From Magnolia sinica (taxonomy: Eukaryota; Streptophyta; Magnoliopsida; Magnoliales; Magnoliaceae): DNA of 64,000 nt. Position numbers and translations under genes: made by a program. The stretch lies in contig NC_080577.1 of NCBI RefSeq assembly GCF_029962835.1, positions 5,890,001 to 5,954,000 on the forward strand. Direction: 5' to 3'. Positions 24,414 to 36,094 of the stretch are shown in pieces (positions within the stretch are counted from its first letter, which is position 1; each line of letters begins with the position of its first letter). The notes below the pieces were generated by a model. The model saw only the letters and a program-made list of their open reading frames with translations. It did no database searches and was not told the origin of the DNA.

Positions 24414-27400
24414 TGGAGAACGGAGTTGCAAGGAGGGGGTGGAATTTCAAGTCATACGGCGCGCTGGCGGACGCGGCGCAGCTCACCATCAGAGGAACGC
24501 TGAACACGATCATGTGCAATCTCGACGGTGGAGATACGAGGCCCACCATTCCCCTCGGCCACGGTGATCCCTCCGTCTTCCCTTGCTTCCGCACCACTCC
24601 CATCGCTGAAGATGCTGTCATCTCCGCCCTCCGTTCCGCTGAGTACAATTGCTACGCTCCGACTGCCGGCATTCTTCCCGCCAGAAGGTAACAAAAACGA
24701 AAGAAAATTCCAAAATATTGGATTTTTCGATCATTTTCATTTCAGCTCTTTAGGTTCTCATTTCAGATTTTGTTCAATGGAAGTTAGGGTATTCAGTCGA
24801 TTTCGGAGTTTTTCTCTGGTCGAAACTAAGGAATCCTCGATTTTAGCAAATAGTGCCTAGACGATTAAAAATTGCATGAAGGTGCCTTTTGAGGGGTAGA
24901 ATTACAAAAACGCCCTCATCTAATTTTTTCTTGAAAAAGTGAAGAAAGTCGAAACTTGTGGCGGCGCAGCCCGATGTCGGTGGGTCCCTAACTGTGGGGC
25001 CCACTGTGATGTATGTGACTTACATCCACACCGTCCATCCATTTTGACAGCTCATTACAGGGCATGATCCAAAAAAATGAAGCAGATCCAAATCTTAGGT
25101 GGACCACACAACAGGAAACAGTCGTGATTGAATCCCCACCATTAAAAACATCATGGGGGCCAACGGAATGTTTATTCGCCATCCAACTTGTTAATAAGCT
25201 TAACAAAGACTTGGATGGGAGATCACGCAAATATCAGCTTGATCCAAACAAGTAGTAGCCAATGGTCCAATTTCAACAAACAAGTGTATATGAATATTAG
25301 GATCAACGTGGATATGGATATGAATATCAGTATTGTATCAGCCAATACGGCCATATGGCATTCGTATCGGCATAAGATGATACCCAATACGATGTCATAT
25401 TGGTCCGATAAGAAATAGCTGACCCTTTTCGGTTGGTATAAGGGCGTATCGGCACTGATATGGAGCCGATACAGGCTTAATTTTGAATTTTTTTTTTTCC
25501 CTAAAATTTCACTCGTCCGTGTTTTTTTTTTTTTTCATTTAAATCATGGAAGAAGCTTAAAAATTCATTTTAGGCTAGATCCAGACCTATTTTGGGATCA
25601 AAACAAATGATTTGAATGGAATTCGATGAATCAAAGTGAAGTGGACCACAATGGGAAAAATCAGAGAAGAGGGTAAACCTTCACTTTCTTTTTGATATTT
25701 TCTTCTGGTTGTTGTTGTATTTCAATGTCATGGGCCCTAGTTCACCAAATCATGCTGATTATGTTCAATTAAGGCCTATTTAGTTGACCTTCAACAAGTC
25801 AAACCGACATACAACATTGTCATCAAAGAATGGTCCAATACATCAATTGTTCAAAGCATCTCCGATATTATCAAAATATCCCCAATATTATCTTTATCTT
25901 CAGCTCAGCAACACCGATAACATTGGTAGATATACCGATAACACCGGTAATATCGGAAATTCCAAGTATCAACGATATATAGCTAAGTATCGCTAATGTA
26001 TCACCAATACTATTGACTGTGTAAATTCCAAGTGTCACTTGCATCGCCAATGTATCGATATCTCCAATGTATTGTTAATATTTTTGACTGTGTAAATTCT
26101 AGGTGTCGCTTATCTCGCTAGTATATGAATGATATTTCGATAATATTGCCAATGTATCAATATCGCCAAAAATCTGATTATTAAAAAAATTCTATTTCAA
26201 TTTTTTTATGGGCACATGGTTGTATGCAATGATTAAATTGTTGACGATTTTGTCATTAATGCAACATGGGCGATATTGAGACCACATTCTTTTGTCTCTT
26301 TTTCAGTTGTTGACGATTTCTATCGTGTATTGTCAATATTCTGAAATACCGATGAATGTTTGGATGGGATTGATGGGATGGTTGGATGGATAGATGGGAT
26401 TGATGGGATGGTTGGACTGATTTCTTACATCAACACATACTTTTAAGCCACCTATTAAATGCAAACTTGTTATGTATGCATTCTTTTTTACAATTTTTTA
26501 ATTCCTAAATATGCAAGTATGTGTATTTTTGGATCTCTTGAAGTTTCATTGAAAATTTCCACCAATATTTCCCAATTTTCCTAATGTTTCCCCACATTTC
26601 TGTTTATCGGCGATATTATTGGTGATATCAATATTGTTTCCATATCCCCAACCAGCAAAACTTGTAGCGATACCGATACTTTGAACATTGGATACACCAT
26701 CATATGCATGTCTAAAAAAAAAAGAAAAAAAAAATTCTTGAATATCTTATTATTTTATTCTTCTTTTTTCCTGAAAGTTTCCTTAATACTTCGGCTTAAA
26801 ATCTTTTTTCGACCGATTTGGACAGTTATTGATATGCGACATCTGCATGGTATCATTTTTTGGCGCAGCCACCCCCCCCCCCCCCCCCAAATACCGATAT
26901 TCAATACTATTAGATTCAACTAATCTGATTTTGGATAAATTGACCTATGTACAGTGGGTCCCACAATTTGGATGGTTTCGTTTGAGTCAGTGTATGCCAC
27001 ATTTAAAATCTCTAAGCACTTGCATGTCAACCATCACCAGTTGCATGAGTATCAAATAGCTATGATGCAGGACAACTAGCCACTTGTTCTAAAAGCTCAA
27101 ACTGATAGAGAGTGGCGAATCAATCCCTTTATCTTATAGCCCAGGGCCCACATCCCATGGGTTAGGATCTTGGCCGAACCCTCCTCATGGGGCTCACTTT
27201 ACATAGGCCCGCCTCACACGGGCCGCCCATCCTAAGTGTGTCCCCGCATTCCACAGGCTCCCCCACTCGAGCCTGTATGAAAATGCCCATGTATCAAGCT
27301 CCCTGTTCATTTTTTGGTTGTTACTCATACAAAATAAAAAGAAATATTTCCTTTTCTTTTCCTTTTCCTTTTTTGAGCTGAATTTGGGTTTTAGTGGAAT

Positions 27401-30400
27401 ATAAGGTTGAGATATCAAATTCATTATCGAAGCATTTCTCTATCTTTATGTTTTATTGATATGATTTTACCATTTTTGACAGGGCGATTGCCGAGTATTT
27501 GTCTCGCGATCTTCCATACGAGCTTTCATCTGATGATGTTTTTCTCACGGTTGGTTGCACTCAATCGATCGAGATTGCAGTATCAGTCCTTGCTCGCCCT
27601 GGTGCAAATATCTTGCTCCCTAATCCAGGTTATAGATTTTATGAGGCGCGGGCAGCTTGTAGTGGGGTTGAGGTTCGACATTTTAATCTCATTCCCGAGA
27701 GGAACTGGGAGGTCGATCTTGATGGCATCAAATCCCTGGCTGATGAGAACACGGTTGCAATGGTACTCGTAAACCCCGGAAATCCTTGTGGGAATGTCTT
27801 TACTTATCAGCATTTGGCAAAGGTGAGTGGTATAAAATCCACACTTTATCTTTTCTATGGATTTAAGTTTTGAATTCATTGAAAGGATTGTGTAATGTTC
27901 ATGATCATCATTGTATTACATTTAGGTCGCTGAGACTGCAAAGAAGCTTGGAATTCTCATTATTTCAGATGAAGTTTATGGTCATCTGACATTTGGGTGC
28001 AATCCATTTGTGCCAATGGGAGTGTTTGGATCGATTGCTCCAGTCCTTACTCTTGGGTCAATATCAAAGAGATGGTTAGTGCCAGGGTGGCGATGTGGTT
28101 GGCTTGTAACAAATGACCCCAATGGCATTCTAAAAGAAACTAAGGTGCTTATTATTCTTTGCTTTTTCTTTTTTATTTGCTTTTCTCACATTGCTTGTAA
28201 CTTGGTCTGCTCAGAGATAGAGAGGAATGAGAATGGTATTGGTAGGATGAAAAGCATATTAAAAAGATCTTCAATTAGGCTTCAGGATGCGGATGTTGGG
28301 AACTAAGGGTGGGAAGTCTCCATATGCAGATTCGTATGCTTTAGCAAACACATCAGTACTTACTCCATTGTTACATTTACTGAAAAAGGAAAAGTGATTT
28401 GAACGTTGTGAGTTGTATAATGGCAGTGCTGTCTTTTACATAAATGAAGAGATGTGCAACTGGTTGTCTATTGTGAATACAAGTTAAATTTTTCAGGAGG
28501 GTGCTTAAAATAATGCATACTGGAGTTTATCTAAATGGGTATTAGTAAGTATATTTACTAAGCTGCTTTGATCAACATTTCTGTTTCTTCAATCATAATG
28601 CTGATGCTGCTTAGGCAAACTTTAAATAGAACAAAATAAGTGATAAGTATGAGTACACTCAACTTGATTGATTACCTGTTGTTGTTGTTGTTGTTTAGAA
28701 GCCTTGCTTCTCATCCATTCCAAAATATGATTTTACGGGTTATCTTTAGCAAGTACCTGATGTTGGCGATTAGAAGTCTTATGTTTCATCAGTTCCAAAA
28801 TAAAGATTTTATAGGTGCTTAAAATAATATGCCTTGGAGTTTATCTAAAATGGGTATTGGAAGTATTTTAATCAGCCGTTTAGATAAACCTGATGTTGGT
28901 GATTAGAAGTCTCATGTTTCATCCATTCCAAAATAAAGATTTTATGGGTGCTTAAAATAATGTGCATTTGAGTTTATCTAAAATGGGTATTGGGAAGTAA
29001 TTTAATCAGCCGCTTAGATAAATATTTCTGTTTTTTTGGTAACAATTTTGCGTCTGTCTAGGAGAAAAATAAATGTAAAAAAAGAAAATAGAAGAATGTG
29101 CATACTTTATTGGATTGATTAAGTACCTGGTGTTGGTGTTGGTGTTTCCATAGTATCCTTATGTTTCATCTATTCCATAATGAAGACCTTGTCTTTATCT
29201 CATTCCGTGAAATAAAATATCTTTGTAAACCATGCTATCAAATTACTGAAGACCTTGTCTTTATCAATTTCCCTTCATCAATTTACATGCACACCTGATT
29301 GGACCTTATTCAGTTTTTATTATTACATGTTATTTATGTGCATGGAGATTCTTCAAGTTGGTATGTGTTTGTATGCTTGCATGATGTGTGTTGTGGTATT
29401 CGAGATTGGCTTTAGCTGACTTGGAACCATGCTAACATACCTTTCTTTTCTACTTCTCAGATTGTTGATGACATTAAGAACTGTCTCAATGTCTCTTCTG
29501 ATCCTGCAACCTTTGTTCAGGTTTGTCTCTAGATGCCTGATTATTGATTTTTTTTTTTTAAAAGGCTTACTTAAAGCTAGTATACTTTATATTCTGACAA
29601 ATAAAGCATCTATGACTGTATGTCTTCTTGTGTCCAGCAAAATATTTGTGTATGCACATAATGTTTGAAGGTAGTATTCCTGCATAGTTTCAAGCTCATG
29701 CATCGAGTTCTTATGGTGTGCATCTCATATCATAATTCTCATATTTACTTCATGTTTTTGTAGGCAAATAGGCTTATTTTTTATCTTAAACAAGCACCTG
29801 ACAAATCTTCACTGAGAAACCAGGCCATATCCATAGCTATATGTGCTACAGATTTGGCTTCCCTGTGAATACAGTAAAAAGCTATCTGCTTGGGCAGCAT
29901 CGGACTTGAATCTTTTATTTTTATCTTTCAAAAAAAGAAAAAGAAAAAGACATCAAACCTTTCAATCACCATTAAAATATTCTCACTACATTTGTAAAGT
30001 GGGATCTATTTACACACATGTTCTCTCATCTTTGTATAATGTCCTTGACTAATCCTTGAGTTCTTATCACTTTATCTTATTTATATCAATTTTGGATATG
30101 GTATTGGAAGTTCTAACAAATCGATGGCCAGGCGATATTCTTTTTCCAGAGAGAATGTATTCGAATTTTCAGAAAATTTAATGCATAACTATATTATCCA
30201 TGAGAGTTTGCATACTATAAAATGGAGATTAGATCATTTATCATTTTGCCACTCCCTATTATTGGCATCTGAACTCCTTGTGTCTGTAGTTCTCTTCTTT
30301 CACCTATCCATATTTATTCCTATATCTATTTTTGGCTGAGTAATCAGTCTACAATCCCTTAACCTCTCATCCACATATTCGATGATACATATGTGCCCAA

Positions 30401-33400
30401 CACTAAATTCAAATTATTCAGCAATACAAAGAGTTGGTTATATTCCAGATTGCATCGTCTGAAAATTACCTTCTGTATACCTATCATATGTGCAGAACAA
30501 CAATCATCGGTCAAATTTAAGATAACTGTACAACTGACAAATAGCAGCATTTAACATATTATGCTGTAAAAAATATAATATTCGATTTATTTATCTCGCT
30601 CATGCTTTTCGAATCCTATTTGCCACTCATATTTGAAATATGAATTCTCATGATTTCTTGGCAAGTTCTACAATTGGATGCCTGCTTGGAATCAACCCTT
30701 AAGGCCTGCTGGTGACTGAGAATCATTACAACAAAATTGAAAATCTTCTGCATTCTAAATGATATGTAAAATGCTTGGCAATAAAATGTTACTTTATAAA
30801 TGATACATAAAAAAGCTTGGTTGTATACCAAAATGGTTTGATTATGCCTACTGATCATTATCTATCTAGATTAGATTGAAAGAGAAAAGAGTGTACCAGA
30901 TCATCTGTCATCCCACTACCAGTTATCCAACCCAATCAGCCTAGCCCACCTGTTAAACTTGGGAATTAAGATAAAGAATCAAGGAAAATATACAAGACAT
31001 CTGGCCTAATTGCCCACAAAATGTGTCCACCTAGGATGAAGAGCATGTGTACATTCTTAAATCCAATGTTTATGAACTTCTTGGCAGCAACTTTATTTTT
31101 TACCAATATTTCTTCCTACTGATAATCTGATCTTAATGTTGTTGATGTTAGCATTGGAATGGATGGGAGTGTGTGTGGCTTTCTTGTCCTTTAACATGGC
31201 AATACAGATTTTGACACTTCCAATTGCTGCTAAGAAATATGAAATATCATCAGCTGTCAATGTACTGGTTGCCCATGAGCATTACTCTTTTAAGTGTGTG
31301 GTAAGAGTATGTCTCATCAATGCAAAGAAATGGGTTTGATATTCCTTGAGACTATTCCACCTTATGTCCTTGCCTCAAGGGTTTGTTTGGATTGTGGCAG
31401 AAGAAAAGAAAAGTGTAATGATTATCCGGTGATGATTTCCATGAGTACTATTGAAACATTGATTCCATTTTGAGGGGTCTTGTTTGGATAGCAAGTGGGA
31501 ATCTCATGTTTGTGAGATAATGGTCACCTCATATCTTCTGCTAGAGGCTAATGATTGCTATGTGGAATCCACTCCTTTCTTTGATATCCAAACAACACAA
31601 AAGAAATCATCATTGGATAACTATTACTCCTCTTTCTTTTTTTTCCCCAATGCTCACAATCCAAACATATCCTAAGAAGAAACACCTGAGGTTTTGATCA
31701 AAACCTTCCCTTGAGGCCAAACATATTGTATATTTCTGATATTGCACTGCCCATTTCTGGTATCGGCTTCCCCTTGGTAGTGATAATTTTATTTTGTGGC
31801 TATCTTTTTTGATATCTAATATGTTCAATGCATCAGGGTGCAATTCCTCAAATCCTTAAGACTACAAGAGAGGATTTCTTTAACAAGACTATTGATATAC
31901 TGAGGCAAACAGCAGCCATATGTTTTGATAAAATAAAGGAGATTGATGGCATTACTTGCCCATGCAAACCAGTGGGGTCCATGTTTGTTATGGTGAGGAA
32001 ATAGTGAAAATTGGTGTTCTATGCACTTGAAAATGTGTGGGCTTGAGGAAATTTTCTAATATTTCTGCAATGCAGGTGAAGATGGATGTGTCACGTCTGG
32101 CAGACATTTCAGATGATGTGGACTTCTGCTGCAAGCTGGCCAAAGAGGAATCGGTGGTCATTCTTCCAGGTGAGTTAAGACTCAGTACTCAGTACTCAGT
32201 AGCACTCGTGTTGTTTTTATAGTGGAGAAGAAAATTCATTGTGATGTAGCTGTACTAGTGGAGATTGTGGAATTTTTTTTTATAGATTATTTGAAATAGA
32301 TAAAGTAGGTTTTTGTTGGGTCCCTATTCATGGCTCAGTGGTAGATGGTGTGTTTCAACCCTGAGGTCATGGGTTTGAGAACCCATGTGGTGTGTGTGGG
32401 TGTGAGTGTGTTAAAAAAAAGTAGGTTCTTGTGTAATACATAGAAATGGATGAATTGTGTGAAACATGCACCAGTCGAAATCAAGTGAAATAAAGGGATT
32501 AAGATCATGTGGTGAAAATGAAAGCATTGTGGTTCCTGTGCAATAAATTACTGTAGGAAAATTAGCAGTTACCTAACCCCAGGAAAATGACAAAGATTCC
32601 CACAGAACAATGCAAATACTGGCTGCAAAGTTTTGCAAAATAAATTACATAAAATTCCTTTTATTTCATCATAATTACAAAGATTTATTGACTAGCTGAG
32701 TATCCCGATCACATTTTCACATTTTGTAACTAACAAGTTTTACTCATATTCCATAACTTTGCGAGATAGCTTTGGTTCTTGTCAGTGAGATACTGTTTGC
32801 TTTTCATTTGCTTCCCAAACATTTCCTATGGCTCCGAGGTCTTTGCCTTGTATACCTGGCTGATGGTTGCTGTAAACATGTAAACTTGATTTGCAGCCTA
32901 CTACAATCTTCCCGTCCTTTTGATTTTGTCCTTGTTAAGTCTTCCAAGAATTACATAAGATACATGTTTTCCATTCTTTTCCTCGCTTTGTTTGTTTGTT
33001 TGTTTGTTTGTTTTATTTTAAAAAATTATTATTTTTTTATGGGCATGCCATGTAAAGTTGCTCAATTTTTGTTGTCTTGATCCATCATCGGTCGATAGCT
33101 ATGTCACCTCTCTGTTCCTACTGCCTTTACCTGAATGAATGCATTAGATTTTTCTCCTCACTGTCTTTATTTTTATTATTACCACATTCTAGTCTTCTAG
33201 TTGCTGACATGAATGGGAATTTCGCTCGTCCCATGCATGTGTAGAAAAAGGCACTCACACGCCCTTTGACTGGTTCATGTAGATAGTGAATTAGAGAAAG
33301 CCTGCTGTACCTGGGTGTGACGATTTCATCACCCATATGTACAGCACTTTTCCCTCCAGCATGGGATTACCATTTGTCTGAAGACTCCAAGAGGAAGGCA

Positions 33401-33868
33401 GATACCCGTGTCATTACCCATGCAATGACTAACACTGCGTTAGATGCATGGCTAAACTGAATTGTGAACATACTGTTCAATCAATAGGAAATGACCAGAT
33501 TGCAATGGCCGTTTCCTAGCATTCATAATTCGGAATAGCCCTCAAACTGCAATTCTTTCCTCTGAAGTCTGCCTTTGGAAATTAAGGCGATTGCAATTTT
33601 GAGCCTAGTACCGTGAATATGTCACAGAGGAATGTAATTACAGTTCAGTCATTGAATTACTGCAATTTGATATGACACTGCACCAATTGCAGCTTAAACT
33701 GCTTGTTAGCTGGGGAATGGTAGGCTGATCAAGAAATTTGTCTTTCTTGCAGGAAGCGCAGTTGGATGTAAGAATTGGCTCCGTATCACTTTCGCCATCG
33801 GTCCATCTTCCCTTGAAGATGGTCTTGAGAGACTGAAATCCTTCTGCCAGAGGCATGTAAAGAAATAA
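24413..33868 (+). CDS. Tyrosine/nicotianamine aminotransferase-type protein, gene 1 (7 exons)
   Basis: The exons are 24413-24687, 27483-27822, 27926-28144, 29461-29520, 31837-31992, 32076-32169 and 33753-33868. All introns are GT-AG and the frame is continuous, giving 419 residues, the usual size of plant TATs. It is a class I/II PLP-dependent aminotransferase, expected to move an amino group from tyrosine or a related amino acid to a 2-oxo acid in the cytosol; substrate cannot be read from sequence. Visible motifs are LGHGDPS near residue 50, [15 protein letters not shown] at 90-104, NPGNPCGNV with Asn192, DEVY (Asp220, Tyr223), SISKRW with the PLP lysine Lys253, and WLRITFA with the carboxylate-binding Arg392. 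The start was chosen because it follows a TATA box and GA leader and opens with the family's RGWNFK-like N-terminus. It is a tandem paralogue of the gene at 53144. Intron 1 (2.8 kb) and intron 3 (1.3 kb) carry repeats. TAT, NAAT or SUR1-like roles cannot be separated here. Confidence 0.93.
24978..25258. mobile_element. MULE-like element, left half only, in intron 1
   Basis: It begins with CTGTGGGGCCCACTGTGATG and runs through CACACCGTCCATCCATTTTG, GGTGGACCACACAACAGG and CCATTAAAAACATC to TCAGCTTGATCCAAAC. It then stops where the CGATA-rich element begins. The mirror half is absent. Confidence 0.75.
25259..26690. mobile_element. CGATA/GATATCGG-rich repetitive element in intron 1
   Basis: Dozens of variants of the words CGATA, TATCG, CCGATAC and GATATT recur on both strands (for example GCGTATCGGCACTGATAT, ACCGATAACACCGGTAATAT, CACTTGCATCGCCAATGTA). 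A near-duplicated phrase, GACTGTGTAAATTCYAGGTGTCRCTT-like, occurs at about 26015-26040 and 26085-26110. A second, GGATTGATGGGATGGTTGGA, repeats within 26370-26420. No coding capacity is seen. Its class is unknown; the left edge cuts a MULE-like element, so it is probably an insertion or a locally expanded array. Confidence 0.55.
28500..29190. repeat. Minisatellite of about 133 bp in intron 3 of TAT gene 1
   Basis: Two well-matched units start at 28756 and 28889 (CCTGATGTTGG, GATTAGAAGTCT, ATGTTTCATC, TTCCAAAATAAAGATTTTAT, GGTGCTTAAAATAAT, TTTAATCAGCCG, TTAGATAAA). Weaker partial units flank them at about 28500-28755 and 29105-29190. Intron 3 is 1316 bp here but only 177 bp in gene 2, so the array accounts for much of the difference. 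Confidence 0.8.
31378..31675. mobile_element. MITE-like insert in intron 4 of TAT gene 1
   Basis: About 298 bp bounded by inverted ends, GGGTTTGTTTGGATTGTGG on the left and CTCACAATCCAAACATATCC on the right. A target duplication could not be fixed, so the superfamily is open. A phrase like its right end (GGCAATCCAAACAAACCC) also occurs at about 59389-59406 in gene 2. Confidence 0.55.
32317..32417 (+). mobile_element. tRNA-derived SINE in intron 6 of TAT gene 1
   Basis: About 100 bp. Box A is TGGCTCAGTGGTAGA, box B is GGTTTGAGAACCC, then GTGTGTGTGGGTGTGAG and an A tail. It is flanked by 15-bp target duplications (32302-32316 and 32418-32432) with one mismatch. This is a complete, fairly recent insertion in the sense orientation of the gene. 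Confidence 0.85.
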
Positions 33869-34187
33869 AAACTGAAAAATATGGGTGGTGATCAGCAACA
33901 GCTCGTTGGATCTCCTCTGCATCTCAATCACTCTCTTGAATGATCGTTGTTTGCATATGTGAGTTCTTTAGTTGGGCAACAGTTAATAGGGCCAAGAAAT
34001 AATCAGTAAAAAGCACATGCTGTGATTGGCAACAGCTTGTTGCGCTATCCAAGAATTTCTAGTCTTCTATTTAGTCTAGTAAAAGATGTTGAGCTAAACA
34101 TACATTGTGTATTAAATATTCTATTGGTGGCTGTTTGTTTCCGTGCTTTATGAGATGATGCTAATCCATAGACGCATGCACTCAAAC
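33869..34187. other. 3' flank of TAT gene 1
   Basis: Probable 3' untranslated region. An AATAAA overlaps the stop codon region (33864-33869) and further AATAA-type words lie near 33997-34002. No other feature is seen. Confidence 0.5.
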
Positions 34188-34505
34188 ACTAGTTGTTTGT
34201 CCAACTCTATGTGTGAGGCCCACCATGGTGTTTGTACACCATTCAACCCATCTAGAAAGTCCCACCATGGAAATGAGGTGCCCCAAAAATCAGTTTGATC
34301 CAAATATCAGGTGGCCCTGGCCATAAAAAAATGAACAACCACCCACAAACCTCTATGTTCATATGGGTCCCATCTAATGGTTGGATTGAGTTGATTTTTG
34401 GGTCATCACATTTTCGTTGTGGGGGTACCATGGTGGAAAGGCGGGATGGCATACAAGCACCATGATTGGATCCCACATGCCAACTAGTTCAATGTACAAC
34501 TAGTG
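34188..34505. mobile_element. Palindromic (foldback) element of a second type
   Basis: About 318 bp with long inverted ends: CACTAGTTGTTTGTCCAACT then GTGAGGCCCACCATGGTGTT on the left, and GCACCATGATTGGATCCCAC then ACAACTAGTG on the right. The core (CCCCAAAAATCAGTTTGATCC mirrored by GTTGATTTTTGGGTCATC) differs from the main family. A target duplication was not found. Confidence 0.6.
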
Positions 34506-34519
34506 GGTGAGCATGGACG

Positions 34520-34700
34520 TGCGCACACACAGAGGCCTCATTTTTGCGCCCTTATCCTAAAATGATCTGGAAAAATGGATGAATGGTGTGGATAAAACCC
34601 ATACATCATGGTGGCCCCACAGAGCCTCTGCCTGGACCAATTTCTGTCCCCGCCTGGGACAGGATGCAATCTGCTTCCCTGCACCACTTAACACGCTCCA
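34520..34700. mobile_element. MULE-like element, right-half fragment
   Basis: It contains CCTAAAATGATCTGGAAAAA, TGGATGAATGGTGTGGATAA, CCCATACATCATGGTGGCCC and the end phrase GCCTCTGCCTGGACCAATTT, close to the right end of copy Y. Only the 3' half of the family is present. Confidence 0.6.
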
Positions 34701-34783
34701 TGTCTACTCTCTCCCCGGAATACCTCTCTACATGGTTGTATACTCCCTCTGTAATTAACATGTCATGTCATAAAATCCATATT

Positions 34784-35690
34784 CATCTTCCTCATCCAAT
34801 TGAGGTGAGATGAAACATAAGCTGAATTTTTCTCATGGCCATCGTTTTGTCCTAATTGATGATGAATTGCTGGTGCATTACCTCAAATCCCGAAACACCT
34901 TAATTGGGATGTTAGCAACATTCCTAGGCTTTAAAATGGCACATGGGCAACCAATTGTTGATCGTAACTAGTCAAATCATTTATACTAGGAGCAAGCCAT
35001 GGTGCAAAAATCACGCCAGTCAGATGATCTTCAGCATCCCATCAATAGCATGAAAAATAGATATTCAAGATTGAGCATAGAAACAAAATATGTCCAATCA
35101 TTATCTTGAAACATCTATACCAGATAGATCTCACCTTGTATTGGCTTGCTTCCAATGGTACTATTGAATGAACTCTTCTGATCCATGTCATTCAAAAGTT
35201 TTGTAAAGGTTGTACATGGATTGTGCTGATGAAGAGTTTAATCATCACATTATTGATATTCTATGAATAGACGATACCTAATGAAAATGCACCATCTCCA
35301 CAAGTATGCTAAGACAGTTCTCATTGTTTTCATTTGTTCCCTCTCTTTACTTACTGATCCTTATTTGTATTTTGAATTTCATTGCAAATGAGGGATTTTG
35401 TTCTTTACCAGATCCACAGAATAGATGGGTCCCAAGAAAGCCCATGGTTTTAAAATACAGAATTGAGTCCCATATGACTCAGATTGGGTAGTACCTGATC
35501 CAGTTCAAGGGTGCACATCACATCTTGTTTCATATTGTCCTCCCAATTAAATATAATAATAATAATAATCTTTGTTTATGCATGTAGACCGGAGAGAGAT
35601 TTTGTAAATGGATTCTTATAGCTCAAATAGATAATTTTTAAATTGTTTCTAATGGTATGATTTTCTTCTTGTTGGCTTTTCCAATTCAGA
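34784..35690 (+). pseudogene. Decayed NAC gene (relic of a tandem copy)
   Basis: Segments align in order with the intact NAC gene at 38081. At 34784-34900 a TCATCTTC leader is followed by an ATG at 34810 whose frame reads MKHKLNFSHGHRF then DDELLVHYLKSRN, equivalent to the NAC start MTQKPNFPPGYRF and DAELLLHYLKNKN. The frame meets a stop at codon 57 and exon 1 similarity fades after about 30 codons. No exon 2 match was found. At about 35322-35460 the end of intron 2 and the start of exon 3 are recognisable (TTGCAAATGAGGGATTTTGT against TTGCAGATGAATGGATTTGT); the acceptor AG is altered. At about 35600-35690 the 3' untranslated region matches (TTTTGTAAATGGATTCTT, TTTCTAATGGTATGATTTTC). Most of the DNA-binding domain and C-terminus is lost, so it cannot make a NAC protein. 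Confidence 0.8.
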
Positions 35691-36094
35691 ATTTGAATTT
35701 GACTATTTTTCTTAATCATTTATTGGTATGCCAGCTTCTCGTAACACATATTACATAGATTTATGAACTAAATCTTGGAATAAACGGATAATCTATGAAG
35801 ATTAATCAAAATTGAAATCTTAAATGTGTACCTTGGTGAGAAGATATTTCCGATGCCACCGAGAGAAGTATGATATTTTGCACCTAACACTCTTTTTGAA
35901 AACCTCTTAGTGGCACTAGAGTTTTCTACACGCGGGACTAAGACTAGTATTTTTAGAAAAAAAAAAAAAAGCTGAACAAGCTTTTCCATCACACTCTAGT
36001 GTCTCGACACTGTATACTTTCATATCCGTTTGAATAATCGTATATAGGAGTTTCATGATCATGTGTGACCTGTATAATAAAAGTCTTAAAAGAG

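Noticed and set aside
26872-26888. A run of 17 C residues, possible G-quadruplex on the minus strand.
   Set aside because: A lone homopolymer next to low-complexity sequence; length is unreliable and no G-tract series supports a quadruplex.
27407-27772. A 121-codon plus-strand frame near TAT exon 2, and a similar 90-codon frame at 59506-59778.
   Set aside because: Both are alternative-frame readings of TAT exon 2; the aminotransferase frame explains the conservation between the two copies.
28500-29190. Regularly spaced repeats that could suggest a CRISPR-like array.
   Set aside because: Direct 133-bp minisatellite in a plant intron with no spacers or associated genes.
32330-32380. A tRNA-like segment with A and B boxes.
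   Set aside because: The 3' GTGTG segment, A tail and 15-bp duplications show a SINE; no cloverleaf is completed. The same applies to 63752-63808.
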